This document shows, in pieces, positions 7,590 through 14,297 of a stretch of 28,012 nt of DNA. Below the pieces are notes generated by a model that worked only from the letters and a program-made list of their open reading frames with translations, was not told the origin of the DNA and did no database searches. The position numbers and the translations under genes are program-made. Position 1 is the stretch's first letter, and each line of letters begins with the position of its first letter. Source of the DNA: JAXHTH01 sp034211115 (lineage in GTDB: Bacteria > Planctomycetota > Phycisphaerae > Phycisphaerales > SM1A02); the NCBI GenBank assembly GCA_034211115.1, contig JAXHTH010000146.1:1-28012 (forward strand), read 5' to 3'.

Positions 7590-8810
7590 ATGACGGCCGG
7601 CGCACACGGAACGCGTCTCGTGCGCCGCTTCGCCGCGGGGATCGTCGTCGGCTGTCTCTGCATCCTCATACTCGGCTGCGCCGCGCCGCGGGAGGATCTG
7701 GGCGCCGCATCGCGTGCCGAAGGAGCTCTGGCCCGGCCCCCCTCGCCGCCGCCGACGCGCGATCCGCGCATCGCCCACGCCCGCGGCCTGCGCTTCCTGC
7801 TCAGGACGCAGAACGAAGACGGATCGTGGGGCAGCTTCCGGTCCGCCCGGCCCTACGAGATCATGCTCGGCACGACCGCGTCCTTCGATGCGTTCGGCGA
7901 TGCGACGACGGCGTTGTGCGTGATGGCCCTGCACGGCCCCAGCCGCGACGATGAGCGGGCACGCGTCGCCCTCGATCGCGGCATGCGCTACCTGCTCAAC
8001 GCCGAACCGGTCGGCCGCGCGACCGGCGAGGTCTTCTACGACACCTGGGCGCACACGTACATCATCCAGGCCCTCGCCCGCCTCTATCACGATGAGCGCT
8101 TCGCCTACGCCCGTCGCGACATCGCGCGGGTCGTGCGGCGCGAGATCGACATCCTCTCGAATCGTCAGGCCGCCGATGGCGGGTGGGGATACTACGACTT
8201 TGGCCATTCGCTGCCCACGCCCACGGGCAGCGAAAGCACGAGCTTCAACACCGCCGCCGTGCTCATCGCCCTCCGCGAGGCGCGGCAGGCCGGTTTCGAG
8301 GTCGGCGATGATGTCATTCACGACGGGCTCATGTGCCTGCAGCGCCTCCGCCTGCCCAGCGGGGCGTATGTCTACGGCACCTACGCGCAACTGAATCCCG
8401 CCGCAGGTTACAACCGAATCAAGGGCTCGCTCGGCCGATCGCAGGTGTGCAATTACGCGCTGCGCGTCCATGGCCGCGACATGACGCGCGAAGACCTTCT
8501 CGCCGGCATCGAGAATCTCCGCGAGCACCATCACTTCATCGAGATCGGCAAGGCCCGGCCGTACCCGCACGAAGCGTGGTACTACACGGCCGGCTATTAC
8601 TTCCTCTTCGGTCATTACTATGCTTCGCTCGTCATCGGCGAGCTGCCCCCGGAAGAGCGGGCCGAGTACGCCGACTGGCTCGCGCGCACCATGTGGCGCT
8701 TGCAGGATCCGGACGGGTCATGGTTCGATTTCCCCCTCTACGGCTACCACAAGCCCTACGGTACGGCGTTCGCCATCATGACCCTTCAGGAGTGCTTGCG
8801 CGAGCGGTGA
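7590..8810 (+). CDS. Lipoprotein with squalene-cyclase/prenyltransferase-like alpha-alpha toroid repeats
   Basis: The 406-residue product has a signal peptide ending in a lipobox (CILILGC, Cys 29), so it should be lipid-anchored. After a Pro-rich linker come repeated QW-type motifs: TQNEDGSWG, QAADGGWGYYDF and QDPDGSWFDF, the signature of the alpha-alpha barrel shared by terpene cyclases, prenyltransferases and complement-like proteins. I see no DxDD protonation motif of squalene-hopene cyclases, so a catalytic cyclase role is unlikely. Planctomycete genomes carry many such repeat proteins of unknown role. ATG 7590 has AGGAG nine bases upstream. It lies 28 bases after the HlyD-like gene, which suggests one transcript and a shared envelope task. 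Confidence 0.85.
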   Translation: MTAGAHGTRLVRRFAAGIVVGCLCILILGCAAPREDLGAASRAEGALARPPSPPPTRDPRIAHARGLRFLLRTQNEDGSWGSFRSARPYEIMLGTTASFDAFGDATTALCVMALHGPSRDDERARVALDRGMRYLLNAEPVGRATGEVFYDTWAHTYIIQALARLYHDERFAYARRDIARVVRREIDILSNRQAADGGWGYYDFGHSLPTPTGSESTSFNTAAVLIALREARQAGFEVGDDVIHDGLMCLQRLRLPSGAYVYGTYAQLNPAAGYNRIKGSLGRSQVCNYALRVHGRDMTREDLLAGIENLREHHHFIEIGKARPYPHEAWYYTAGYYFLFGHYYASLVIGELPPEERAEYADWLARTMWRLQDPDGSWFDFPLYGYHKPYGTAFAIMTLQECLRER

Positions 8811-8875
8811 GCAGTGCGGGCCTCAGGCAGGGGCGCGCCGGGGCGGCGTGCATGACCGCGGTCCAAAAACGGTCA

Positions 8876-8921
8876 GCCCGTCGGCTGGTTCAACCGTCTG
8901 TGGTCCTACACGCCGACGGGC
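8876..8921. repeat. Perfect 10-bp inverted repeat with 26-base loop
   Basis: GCCCGTCGGC (8876-8885) is exactly complementary to GCCGACGGGC (8912-8921). The loop itself contains GGTTCAACC, which can fold again. It lies 66 bases after the toroid lipoprotein stop, so it may act as a terminator or 3' processing structure, but no T-run follows. The remaining gap, 8811-9196, holds only this and the coding-like remnant at 9075-9203. Confidence 0.6.
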
Positions 8922-9074
8922 CGATCCGCGATACTCCCCCTCCCGCGAGCTCGTGCCCGATCATGGTGAAGCGTCGCGGGCGGTGCAAGACCCTGCCGCC
9001 GCATTCGTTCAAATCGGTCCATGTTTCGCGGACGTGCCTGACTTATCGGACTCCCGCCTGCGGCGCGGCGCGCG

Positions 9075-9203
9075 CTACAACACCCATCCCCCCGCGGCGT
9101 CCTCGGCATACTCCCGCAACTCCGCCGGCAACTCCTCCGCCGCACGACTCGCGAGGAACGACCCGATGCACGCGGCGACTGCTGCGCGGTCGGGGGTCAG
9201 CCT
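9075..9203 (-). pseudogene. Possible C-terminal remnant of a lost gene (42 codons, no start)
   Basis: Read on the minus strand, the frame ending at TAG 9075-9077 encodes AAVAACIGSFLASRAAEEL, then PAELREYAEDAAGGWVL. This reads like an amphipathic helical protein end, with GC-rich third positions. It is closed upstream by a stop at 9204-9206 and contains no ATG, GTG or TTG before its last residues that could start it. It overlaps the end of the lipoprotein gene 9197-9721 by seven bases. I recognise no family. It may be a decayed gene tail or chance. Confidence 0.2.
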
Positions 9204-9721
9204 TCAAACTCGCCTTCGCACATAAACTGAAGCTCATCGGGGCTGTTGACGGTGATGATGTAGACAAGCTTGCGCAGCTCGCCGAGCCCGTCTTCGGCGA
9301 AGTCGGCTCGCGGTGTGAGCATCGGGATCGACCGCTTCGGCTGGCTGCGGATGTCATTCACCAGGGCCTTCCAATGCGAGAGCTCCTTATGGACGACGTT
9401 CCCGAAGGGATCGGTCACAGCGCCGTCGGCGTCGATGCTGAGCAACACGTAGCGATGGGCGCCATCATGCCAGGCCGTGAGTTGACGGGCCAGTTCCATG
9501 GCCAGGCCGGTGCCTGCGTATGGATCGGACGGCGCCGGGACTGCCGACCAGTCGACAGGCGCCGACTCCCCCGTCGACTCACTCGCCGGGGTCTCTGTCG
9601 CGGGCGGCTGTTCTTCAACGGCTTTGGCGTCGCCCGCATCATCCCCGCCGCACCCGGCGAGCAGGAGGCAGAGGATCATCGCCGGCAGGATCGCCGGCCG
9701 CTTTGACAGAGTCGTCTTCAT
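9197..9721 (-). CDS. Small lipoprotein of unknown function (174 aa)
   Basis: The product begins MKTTLSKRPAILPAM and continues to a clear lipobox LLLAGC (Cys about 24), followed by GGDDAG, which suggests outer-membrane or periplasmic lipid anchoring. A Pro/Glu/Ser/Thr-rich linker (to about 60) precedes a folded region with WHDGAHRYVLLSIDADG and an ending in DELQFMCEGEFEG. The pattern of a value computed daily or per event (SIDADGAVTDPFGN) is not one I can name. The start ATG 9721 has AGGAG eight bases upstream; the open frame reaches 9907, but the upstream residues lack any secretion logic. A dyad repeat lies at 9872-9886, about 150 bases upstream. Confidence 0.75.
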   Translation of the reverse strand: MKTTLSKRPAILPAMILCLLLAGCGGDDAGDAKAVEEQPPATETPASESTGESAPVDWSAVPAPSDPYAGTGLAMELARQLTAWHDGAHRYVLLSIDADGAVTDPFGNVVHKELSHWKALVNDIRSQPKRSIPMLTPRADFAEDGLGELRKLVYIITVNSPDELQFMCEGEFEG

Positions 9722-9871
9722 ATCGTTTCTCCTGGAAGATTCCCGTGACACCAGTAGCGCGCTGCTCCGGACGCCGTCGCATGTCCCTTTTGCAGGAATC
9801 GGGGACGGCCTGGCGGCGGCGGATCGCACCATGCTCCAGTTCCCCTCCCGCACCCGCCGGAATTGGGCCGG

Positions 9872-9886
9872 AATTGGACCTGGTCC
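9872..9886. repeat. Repeated dyad AATTGGACCTGGTCC, copy 1
   Basis: This 15-mer occurs exactly again at 10347-10361. It is centred on the palindrome GGACC-T-GGTCC. Here flanking bases extend the symmetry to nearly nine bases per arm (AATTGGACC against GGTCCATTT). It lies upstream of the lipoprotein gene 9197-9721. A protein-binding site is possible but unproven. Confidence 0.6.
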
Positions 9887-9903
9887 ATTTTCCATCCTGC
9901 CCC

Positions 9904-10233
9904 TCACGGCCGGCCAAGATCAGCGATGAGGCCCCAATAGACGTAGACGAACGCGGCGGCCATGACGGCGACGCCGAGCCACTTCAGCACTTCCGCGATG
10001 AACCACAGGCGCGGGAGGCGGCACCAGAAGAAATGGGCGTGCAGCGCCCACGCCGCCATCAGCCAGCCGAGGCCCATGACCACCGCATCGCGGCCGAGCA
10101 GTCTCAGCCAGTCGTACGGATCGGCGGGCAGGAGCGCAGTGCGGGTGACGATGCAGTACACACCGTAGGCGGCAATGAGCACGGGAATCAGGATCCCGCC
10201 CCAGAAGTTGATGTGCTTCAGCGGTTGGTTCAT
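9904..10233 (-). CDS. Small membrane protein, about three transmembrane segments (109 aa)
   Basis: No family recognised. From the Met at 10233 the product is MNQPLKHINFWGG followed by a hydrophobic stretch ILIPVLIAAYGVYCIV, a second around VVMGLGWLMAAWALHAHFFW and a third around WLGVAVMAAAFVYVYWGLI, so it should be an inner-membrane protein. The frame is open up to 10542, but the upstream part is Arg/Pro-rich shadow sequence containing intergenic repeats. GGGGACAGGC before the ATG gives a weak Shine-Dalgarno. It lies between two other envelope genes on the same strand, 182 bases before the lipoprotein gene. The second dyad copy (10347-10361) is about 115 bases upstream. Confidence 0.7.
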   Translation of the reverse strand: MNQPLKHINFWGGILIPVLIAAYGVYCIVTRTALLPADPYDWLRLLGRDAVVMGLGWLMAAWALHAHFFWCRLPRLWFIAEVLKWLGVAVMAAAFVYVYWGLIADLGRP

Positions 10234-10346
10234 GCCTGTCCCCGTCTGGCGCCGCGGCACCTCTTCGCGCGGACGACACCGCCTCTCCGCGATCCCCATC
10301 ACCGGCACTCTACCACGACGATCGCGCACGAGCAAGACACGCACGA

Positions 10347-10361
10347 AATTGGACCTGGTCC
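10347..10361. repeat. Repeated dyad AATTGGACCTGGTCC, copy 2
   Basis: Exact second copy of the 15-mer at 9872-9886, again in the upstream region of a minus-strand envelope gene (the membrane protein starting at 10233). It sits in the gap 10234-10532, which otherwise holds only the palindrome at 10479-10499. Confidence 0.6.
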
Positions 10362-10478
10362 GTCTTCCGCTTTTCCGCCTCGGTTGCGGACCGCGCGGCG
10401 CGCCTTGGGCGCGCAATCGCGGTTCGCCACAGAATGGATCCAGCGCGCGCTGCGATCGGCATCTCGGCAGTTCATTCT

Positions 10479-10499
10479 GCACGGCCGGGACGGCCGTGC
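10479..10499. repeat. Intergenic palindrome, 9-bp stem
   Basis: GCACGGCCG (10479-10487), loop GGA, then CGGCCGTGC (10491-10499), followed by CACCG. It lies 33 bases beyond the stop of the vWA gene (minus), so it may terminate that transcript. Similar GC-rich palindromes lie in other gaps of this window. Confidence 0.6.
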
Positions 10500-10532
10500 C
10501 ACCGTCCTGTTGTGGGCTCCCAGGAACCCCGC

Positions 10533-11984
10533 CTACCGGCACAGATACAGATACATCGCGAAGAACTCGCGGAACTCGTCTTCGAACTGCTCGCCCAGGG
10601 TGAGGCCGGCGATCTCGGGGATGAGCAGATCATCATCTTCGAGTGACACGCATCGGCCCTCGCCGGCCTCGGCGATCTCGGCGAAGTGCTTCACCTCCTC
10701 GCCTTCCGCCTCGATGGTGTGCGTGATGAGATCGTTCGTCGCGCCGCGGGCGGCCATCTCGACGCAGGCCGTGCCATAGCCGACGTGCGGCGGGGCGTCG
10801 CCCACCACGATGAGCACCTTCGTGTGCTCGGGAACCCACGAGAGCTGCGTGTACGCGGCGTGCATGCCGAGGTGCACGGACTCGTTCGTGTCGCCGCCTC
10901 CCTCGGCGGTGAGCTCCCACAGCCGCCGGCGGGCCTCTTCGATGCTCGTGGTGAAGTCCCAGTACTTGGTCTCGAACTTGTCCTGCCGGTCACGATAGGC
11001 GACGAGCCCGATGCGGAGCGAGCCGACGACATCGCCGACGAAGAGCATGAGATCATCGACGCCGGCCTGGGCGGCGCTGAGCTCGCCGGACATGCTCGCG
11101 GTGCAGTCCAGGCAGATGGCGAGATCGACCTCGCGCTGCCGCAGCTTCTCGATGTAATCCTGAAGGCCGGCGAAGCGCTCGGGGCGCAGGGTCGCGATGA
11201 GGGACGGCTCGAGCGGCTCCTCGCCGTCCGGGATCGCATGGGCGGGCTGGAGCTGAAACGACCGCCCGACGCGCATGAGCCAGTGCCGCCAGCGGTAATC
11301 GCGTCGCATGTTCCACTGGCCGGTGATGAGGGCGAGGCGGGGCGAGAATGCGCCGGCGTCGTCGCGCTGCATGCGGAGAATGACCTTCCGCGCCGCCTCG
11401 CGCGCGACTTCGAGAAGCGCCTCATCGCCGCCGGCGGCGCCGATCTCCGCCGCGAGAAGCTTGTCCTCCAGCCGATCGGAGCGCGCGAGGAAGCGCACGC
11501 CGCGCCCGAGGCGCTCGGGGTCGATCGTGTAGCGGAACCGCAGCGCGTTGCGGAGGACGCGCGGCTCGTGCTCATCGACGAACCAGTCCGCCCCGGCGGG
11601 GATGCGCCGGCGCGCCAGGCTCGCCATGGCGAAGGTGCGCACCTGCCAGGCGGGATCGCCGCGCAGGAGATCGATGAGCGCATAGCGGCTGGCTTCGCAG
11701 CCGTAGCGCTCGAGGCGCACGGCGGCGATGGCCCGCTTGGTCCAGGTGGAGTCGGCGAGGAAGGCCCGGAGGGTTTTCGATTCGGCGGGATGGGCGGTGG
11801 CGAGGGTGGGGCAGGGGGGTTCTTCGGCGGCCGGCTCGGCGGCCGCGGGCTGATCTTCCGGGGGCGCCGAGGATTGATCGGGCGGGGGGGCCTGAGCGCT
11901 GATGGGGTACGCCGCGAGGAGCAACGCGATCGCGAGGACGACGCGCAGGGGCGATCGGAGGATGCGGGACGGGGCGACCATCAT
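10533..11984 (-). CDS. Exported von Willebrand factor A (vWA) domain protein
   Basis: vWA domains bind ligands through a metal-ion site (MIDAS). The 483-residue product has a signal peptide (LRVVLAIALLLAAYPISAQA), a Pro/Ala/Glu-rich linker to about 57, a helical region of HEAT-like character (about 65-210: DLLRGDPAWQVRTFAMASLA, LLAAEIGAAGGDEALLEVA), and a vWA domain from about 285. MIDAS residues are visible: DCTASMS at 293-299 and a downstream GGGDTNES; the domain strand VLIVVGDAPPH is also typical. It should be periplasmic or surface exposed. ATG 11984 and 11981 are both possible; no Shine-Dalgarno is seen, and TAGACT (11991-11996) ends only six to nine bases upstream, which hints at leaderless translation. 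Confidence 0.88.
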   Translation of the reverse strand: MMVAPSRILRSPLRVVLAIALLLAAYPISAQAPPPDQSSAPPEDQPAAAEPAAEEPPCPTLATAHPAESKTLRAFLADSTWTKRAIAAVRLERYGCEASRYALIDLLRGDPAWQVRTFAMASLARRRIPAGADWFVDEHEPRVLRNALRFRYTIDPERLGRGVRFLARSDRLEDKLLAAEIGAAGGDEALLEVAREAARKVILRMQRDDAGAFSPRLALITGQWNMRRDYRWRHWLMRVGRSFQLQPAHAIPDGEEPLEPSLIATLRPERFAGLQDYIEKLRQREVDLAICLDCTASMSGELSAAQAGVDDLMLFVGDVVGSLRIGLVAYRDRQDKFETKYWDFTTSIEEARRRLWELTAEGGGDTNESVHLGMHAAYTQLSWVPEHTKVLIVVGDAPPHVGYGTACVEMAARGATNDLITHTIEAEGEEVKHFAEIAEAGEGRCVSLEDDDLLIPEIAGLTLGEQFEDEFREFFAMYLYLCR

Positions 11985-12200
11985 GGGAGAAGTCTACCCG
12001 GCGAACGGAGGCCCGGCGTGCGGGAAGGCGGTTGAGCCGGAGCGGGGCGGACCCCGTCGCGCGAACGGGACCCGTTTCGCGACGCGGCTCGCCCGCGTGT
12101 TCGGCGGACGTCCACGGGGATGAACCCCGTCGCGAAACGGATCGCGCGGCGCGCCCGCGGTACAATGGCGCCGACTTCTTCATCGAGAGGAGCGCATGTC

Positions 12201-12524
12201 ATGAAGGTCATCGCCGATCTGTCCGTCGTGCCCATCGGGGTGGGGGTTTCGGTGTCCAAGTACGTCGCCGCGTGCGAGAAGGTCCTCAGCGAGACGAACC
12301 TCGCGACGCGGATGCACGCCTACGGCACGAACATCGAAGGGGAATGGGAGGAGGTCTTCGCCGCGATCCGCAGGTGCCACGAGGTGGTGCACGAGATGGG
12401 CGCTCCCCGCATCAGCTCGACCCTTCGCTTCGGTACCCGCGTGGATCGGGCCCAGACCATGGAGGACAAGCTGGACAGCGTGCGGGCCAAGCTCGGCGGG
12501 GCCCTGCCGGGGGAGGATCTGTAA
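12201..12524 (+). CDS. MTH1187/YqgV-family thiamine-binding protein
   Basis: This family (formerly DUF77) forms small ferredoxin-like tetramers; some members bind thiamine or its hydroxymethylpyrimidine part. The 107-residue length is typical. Recognisable blocks are MKVIADLSVVPIGVGVSVSKYVA near the start (shown here as the conserved VVP.G.G.SVS), the THAYGTNIEGEW-like segment (MHAYGTNIEGEWEEVF), HEVVHEMGAPRI and STLRFGTRVDR. ATG 12201 has AGGAG eight bases upstream. A competing ATG at 12196 is out of frame. A -10-like TACAAT lies at 12161-12166 with no good -35. The gene stands alone; no thiamine genes are adjacent. Confidence 0.9.
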   Translation: MKVIADLSVVPIGVGVSVSKYVAACEKVLSETNLATRMHAYGTNIEGEWEEVFAAIRRCHEVVHEMGAPRISSTLRFGTRVDRAQTMEDKLDSVRAKLGGALPGEDL

Positions 12525-12700
12525 CGCCTGGCGCGGCCGCGCGGTCTGGGCGCCCGCCGGTCACCCCATCCTGCCCGTCCTTCCCTCGCCGCACCGGCCC
12601 AGGAATCCGATAGTCCCTCTGGCTGACCGTGCGCAGGGCGTCTCGCCGCGGGAGCCGGATCGGGTCGGCCCTGCGCGCCGGGACAGGGAAGGAGTCGATG

Positions 12701-13126
12701 ATGAGCTCACGCAAGGCGATCGCGTTGATGTTCTCGCTGGCGGCAATGGCCGGTCTGACGGCCGGCTGCGCGCGGGAGAGCACCGTCACCTGGCAGCCGG
12801 ACGGCATGCCGCACCACACGCATCCCGATCAGCACTGGTGGTCGTATGAGTTCGTGTATCACCCCAACGCCCAGGTCTACTTCGAGCCGTACACGCAGCA
12901 GTACTTCTGGTTCCAGGAGGGCTGGTGGCACCGGGGCGATCAGCCTCCGGCCGAGCTGACGCTCGATCCGACGCTGGCGCGGGTGGTGAAGCTTCAGCAG
13001 ACGTCGCCGCACCCGCAGCACGGGACGGTCCTCGCGTGGCATCCGTGCTATCGCGAGATGCCGCCGGATTTCGATCCGACGCTCTTCGAGCAGACGCCCG
13101 TGCGGCTGGCGGAGTATCCGGACTGA
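12701..13126 (+). CDS. Small aromatic-rich lipoprotein of unknown function (141 aa)
   Basis: The product starts MSSRKAIALMFSLAAMAG and reaches a lipobox LTAGC (Cys about 23), so lipid anchoring is likely. The mature part is dense in Trp, Tyr and Phe: HWWSYEFVYHPNAQVYF, EPYTQQYFWFQEGWWHRG. That pattern (Y-x-P-x-x-x-V-Y-F...P...Y-F-W...G-x-W) resembles short repeats seen in envelope proteins, but I cannot name a family. AAGGAG is spaced six bases from ATG 12701 and only three from the in-frame ATG 12698, so I chose 12701. The gene is convergent with the thioredoxin-like gene; the palindrome 13163-13184 lies between. Confidence 0.75.
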   Translation: MSSRKAIALMFSLAAMAGLTAGCARESTVTWQPDGMPHHTHPDQHWWSYEFVYHPNAQVYFEPYTQQYFWFQEGWWHRGDQPPAELTLDPTLARVVKLQQTSPHPQHGTVLAWHPCYREMPPDFDPTLFEQTPVRLAEYPD

Positions 13127-13162
13127 GCGGCGGGAAAGCAGGTTCCTGAAAGCCATCCCGTG

Positions 13163-13184
13163 GCGCCGGCGACTGCGCCGGCGC
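13163..13184. terminator. GC-rich hairpin between convergent genes
   Basis: GCGCCGGCG (13163-13171), loop ACTG, CGCCGGCGC (13176-13184). It lies between the stop codons of the lipoprotein (13126) and the thioredoxin-like gene (13192), so it may stop transcription from both sides. No T-run follows. Confidence 0.4.
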
Positions 13185-13191
13185 TGCGCGC

Positions 13192-13758
13192 CTAATCGCC
13201 GTGCTTCTGCCGCAGGCGGGGGCTGAGGCGGAGCAGCAGCTCGATGCGCTCAAACTCATCCAGCCAGTCCTGGAGCGTCGCGGCCAGCTCATCATCGGGC
13301 AGGGGCGCGCCGGGCAGGGGGCAGGATGCGCCGAGACGCTTCGCGGCCAGCGCGCGGTAGCGCGTCAGCGTCCGGTCGCCGTACACCGACACCGGGTGGT
13401 AATCCTCGGCCATGAAGATGACGACGGGCACCCGCCGGCCGTCGTTGATCATGATCCTCCCGGCCAGGTCGGCATGCTCATCGCGGTCGAGCCAGCGGAG
13501 GACGATGAGCGGATTCGCCTCGGCGATGCGCTGGATGAGCGGGCCCTGCTGCACGCAGTCGCCGCACCAGATGCCGGAGACGCAGAGGACCTTCATCTGC
13601 CGCGTGAACCCTTCGACGAGCCGCCGCTGGGAGTCGGTGAGCGCGACGCGGTCGTACACCTCGCGCCAGGGGGCGGCCTTCTCCGCGTCGGTGGCGAGGT
13701 AGGCCTCGTATCGGAGCGCGCGGTTGTGCTTCTCTTTCAGGAATACGGCGTCCAGCAT
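13192..13758 (-). CDS. Thioredoxin-like protein (188 aa)
   Basis: The fold is indicated by VLCVSGIWCGDCVQQGPLIQ, with the redox pair C65-G-D-C68, and by RVPVVIFMAEDY, which holds the cis-proline seen in thioredoxins (VP). About 45 residues precede the domain (LKEKHNRALRYEAYLATD), and about 60 follow, ending in a charged helix. No signal peptide is present, so it should act in the cytoplasm, reducing or transferring disulfides on unknown partners. The Met at 13758 is chosen since AGGAG lies seven bases upstream; the frame is open to 13806. It is downstream of the DUF559 gene on the same strand. Confidence 0.85.
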   Translation of the reverse strand: MLDAVFLKEKHNRALRYEAYLATDAEKAAPWREVYDRVALTDSQRRLVEGFTRQMKVLCVSGIWCGDCVQQGPLIQRIAEANPLIVLRWLDRDEHADLAGRIMINDGRRVPVVIFMAEDYHPVSVYGDRTLTRYRALAAKRLGASCPLPGAPLPDDELAATLQDWLDEFERIELLLRLSPRLRQKHGD

Positions 13759-13817
13759 GACGATGCTCCTGGAAACGGACGACAGGAGCGTAGGCCGGAC
13801 ATGCACGAATGTCTCTT

Positions 13818-13858
13818 CAGTTCCCCCTCCCTGGGAGGGAGGGGGTCAGGGGGTGGGT
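13818..13858. repeat. Left arm of the inverted repeat bracketing the DUF559 gene
   Basis: CAGTTCCCCCTCCCT followed by GGGAGGGAGGGGGTCA and GGGGGTGGGT. The reverse complement of 14256-14295 shares the first 15 bases and the last 10 exactly, with a divergent middle. The arm is itself a hairpin (CCCCCTCCC / GGGAGGGGG). The DUF559 stop codon (13846-13848) lies inside it. Confidence 0.75.
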
Positions 13859-14253
13859 GGATCTCTCGACTCGGACCGGTCCCCGCCCCGGCTCTCTGCT
13901 GCGCGCACAATGAACTCGCAGACGGCATCCGTATCACGCAGCACATCATCATTCGTGACCCGGATGACAATCATCCCCCGCGAGCGGAGAAAGGCATCGC
14001 GCTCGGCGTCGATCGCGCCGCGCCCAACGTGTGACTCACCGTCGACTTCGATGACGAGGTTTCTCGCGGGGCAGCAGAAGTCGACGATGTATGGGCCGAT
14101 GACGTGCTGGCGACGAAACCTGAGGCCGCCCAGTCGCGAGTGGCGCAAGCGCTGCCAGAGGATGTGCTCGGGATGTGTCGCCTCGCGGCGCAGTTCGGCG
14201 GCGCGGGCCTTCATCCGGGGGCGTATGCGATGGCGGGGTCGTCGGTCGGTCAT
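13846..14253 (-). CDS. DUF559 / Vsr-like endonuclease-domain protein
   Basis: DUF559 proteins share the restriction-endonuclease-like fold with very-short-patch repair nucleases. The 135-residue product shows the expected blocks: THPEHILWQRLR (Glu 29), LRFRRQHVIGPYIVDFCCP (Gln 49, Asp 58) and LVIEVDGESH (Glu 69, Asp 71), then ERDAFLRSRGMIVIRVTNDD. The length is typical. Start ATG 14253 is the first Met before the domain. Both ends touch an inverted repeat: the stop lies in the left arm and the start is two bases from the right arm. DUF559 genes are often solitary and sporadic; combined with the repeats this suggests a mobile or passenger unit between mutS and the thioredoxin-like gene. Its biological role is unknown. 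Confidence 0.88.
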   Translation of the reverse strand: MTDRRPRHRIRPRMKARAAELRREATHPEHILWQRLRHSRLGGLRFRRQHVIGPYIVDFCCPARNLVIEVDGESHVGRGAIDAERDAFLRSRGMIVIRVTNDDVLRDTDAVCEFIVRAAESRGGDRSESRDPPTP

Positions 14254-14255
14254 TC

Positions 14256-14295
14256 TGACCCACCCCCTTTCCCCCTTGGGAGGGAGGGGGAACTG
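14256..14295. repeat. Right arm of the inverted repeat bracketing the DUF559 gene
   Basis: ACCCACCCCC near 14259-14268 and AGGGAGGGGGAACTG (14281-14295) are the reverse complements of the outer blocks of the left arm at 13818-13858. It fills the 44-base gap between the DUF559 start and the mutS stop almost completely. Confidence 0.75.
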
Positions 14296-14297
14296 TG

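Noticed and set aside
10686..12035. Open frame of 449 codons on the plus strand
   Set aside because: Antisense to the vWA protein, whose signal peptide and MIDAS motif are on the minus strand.
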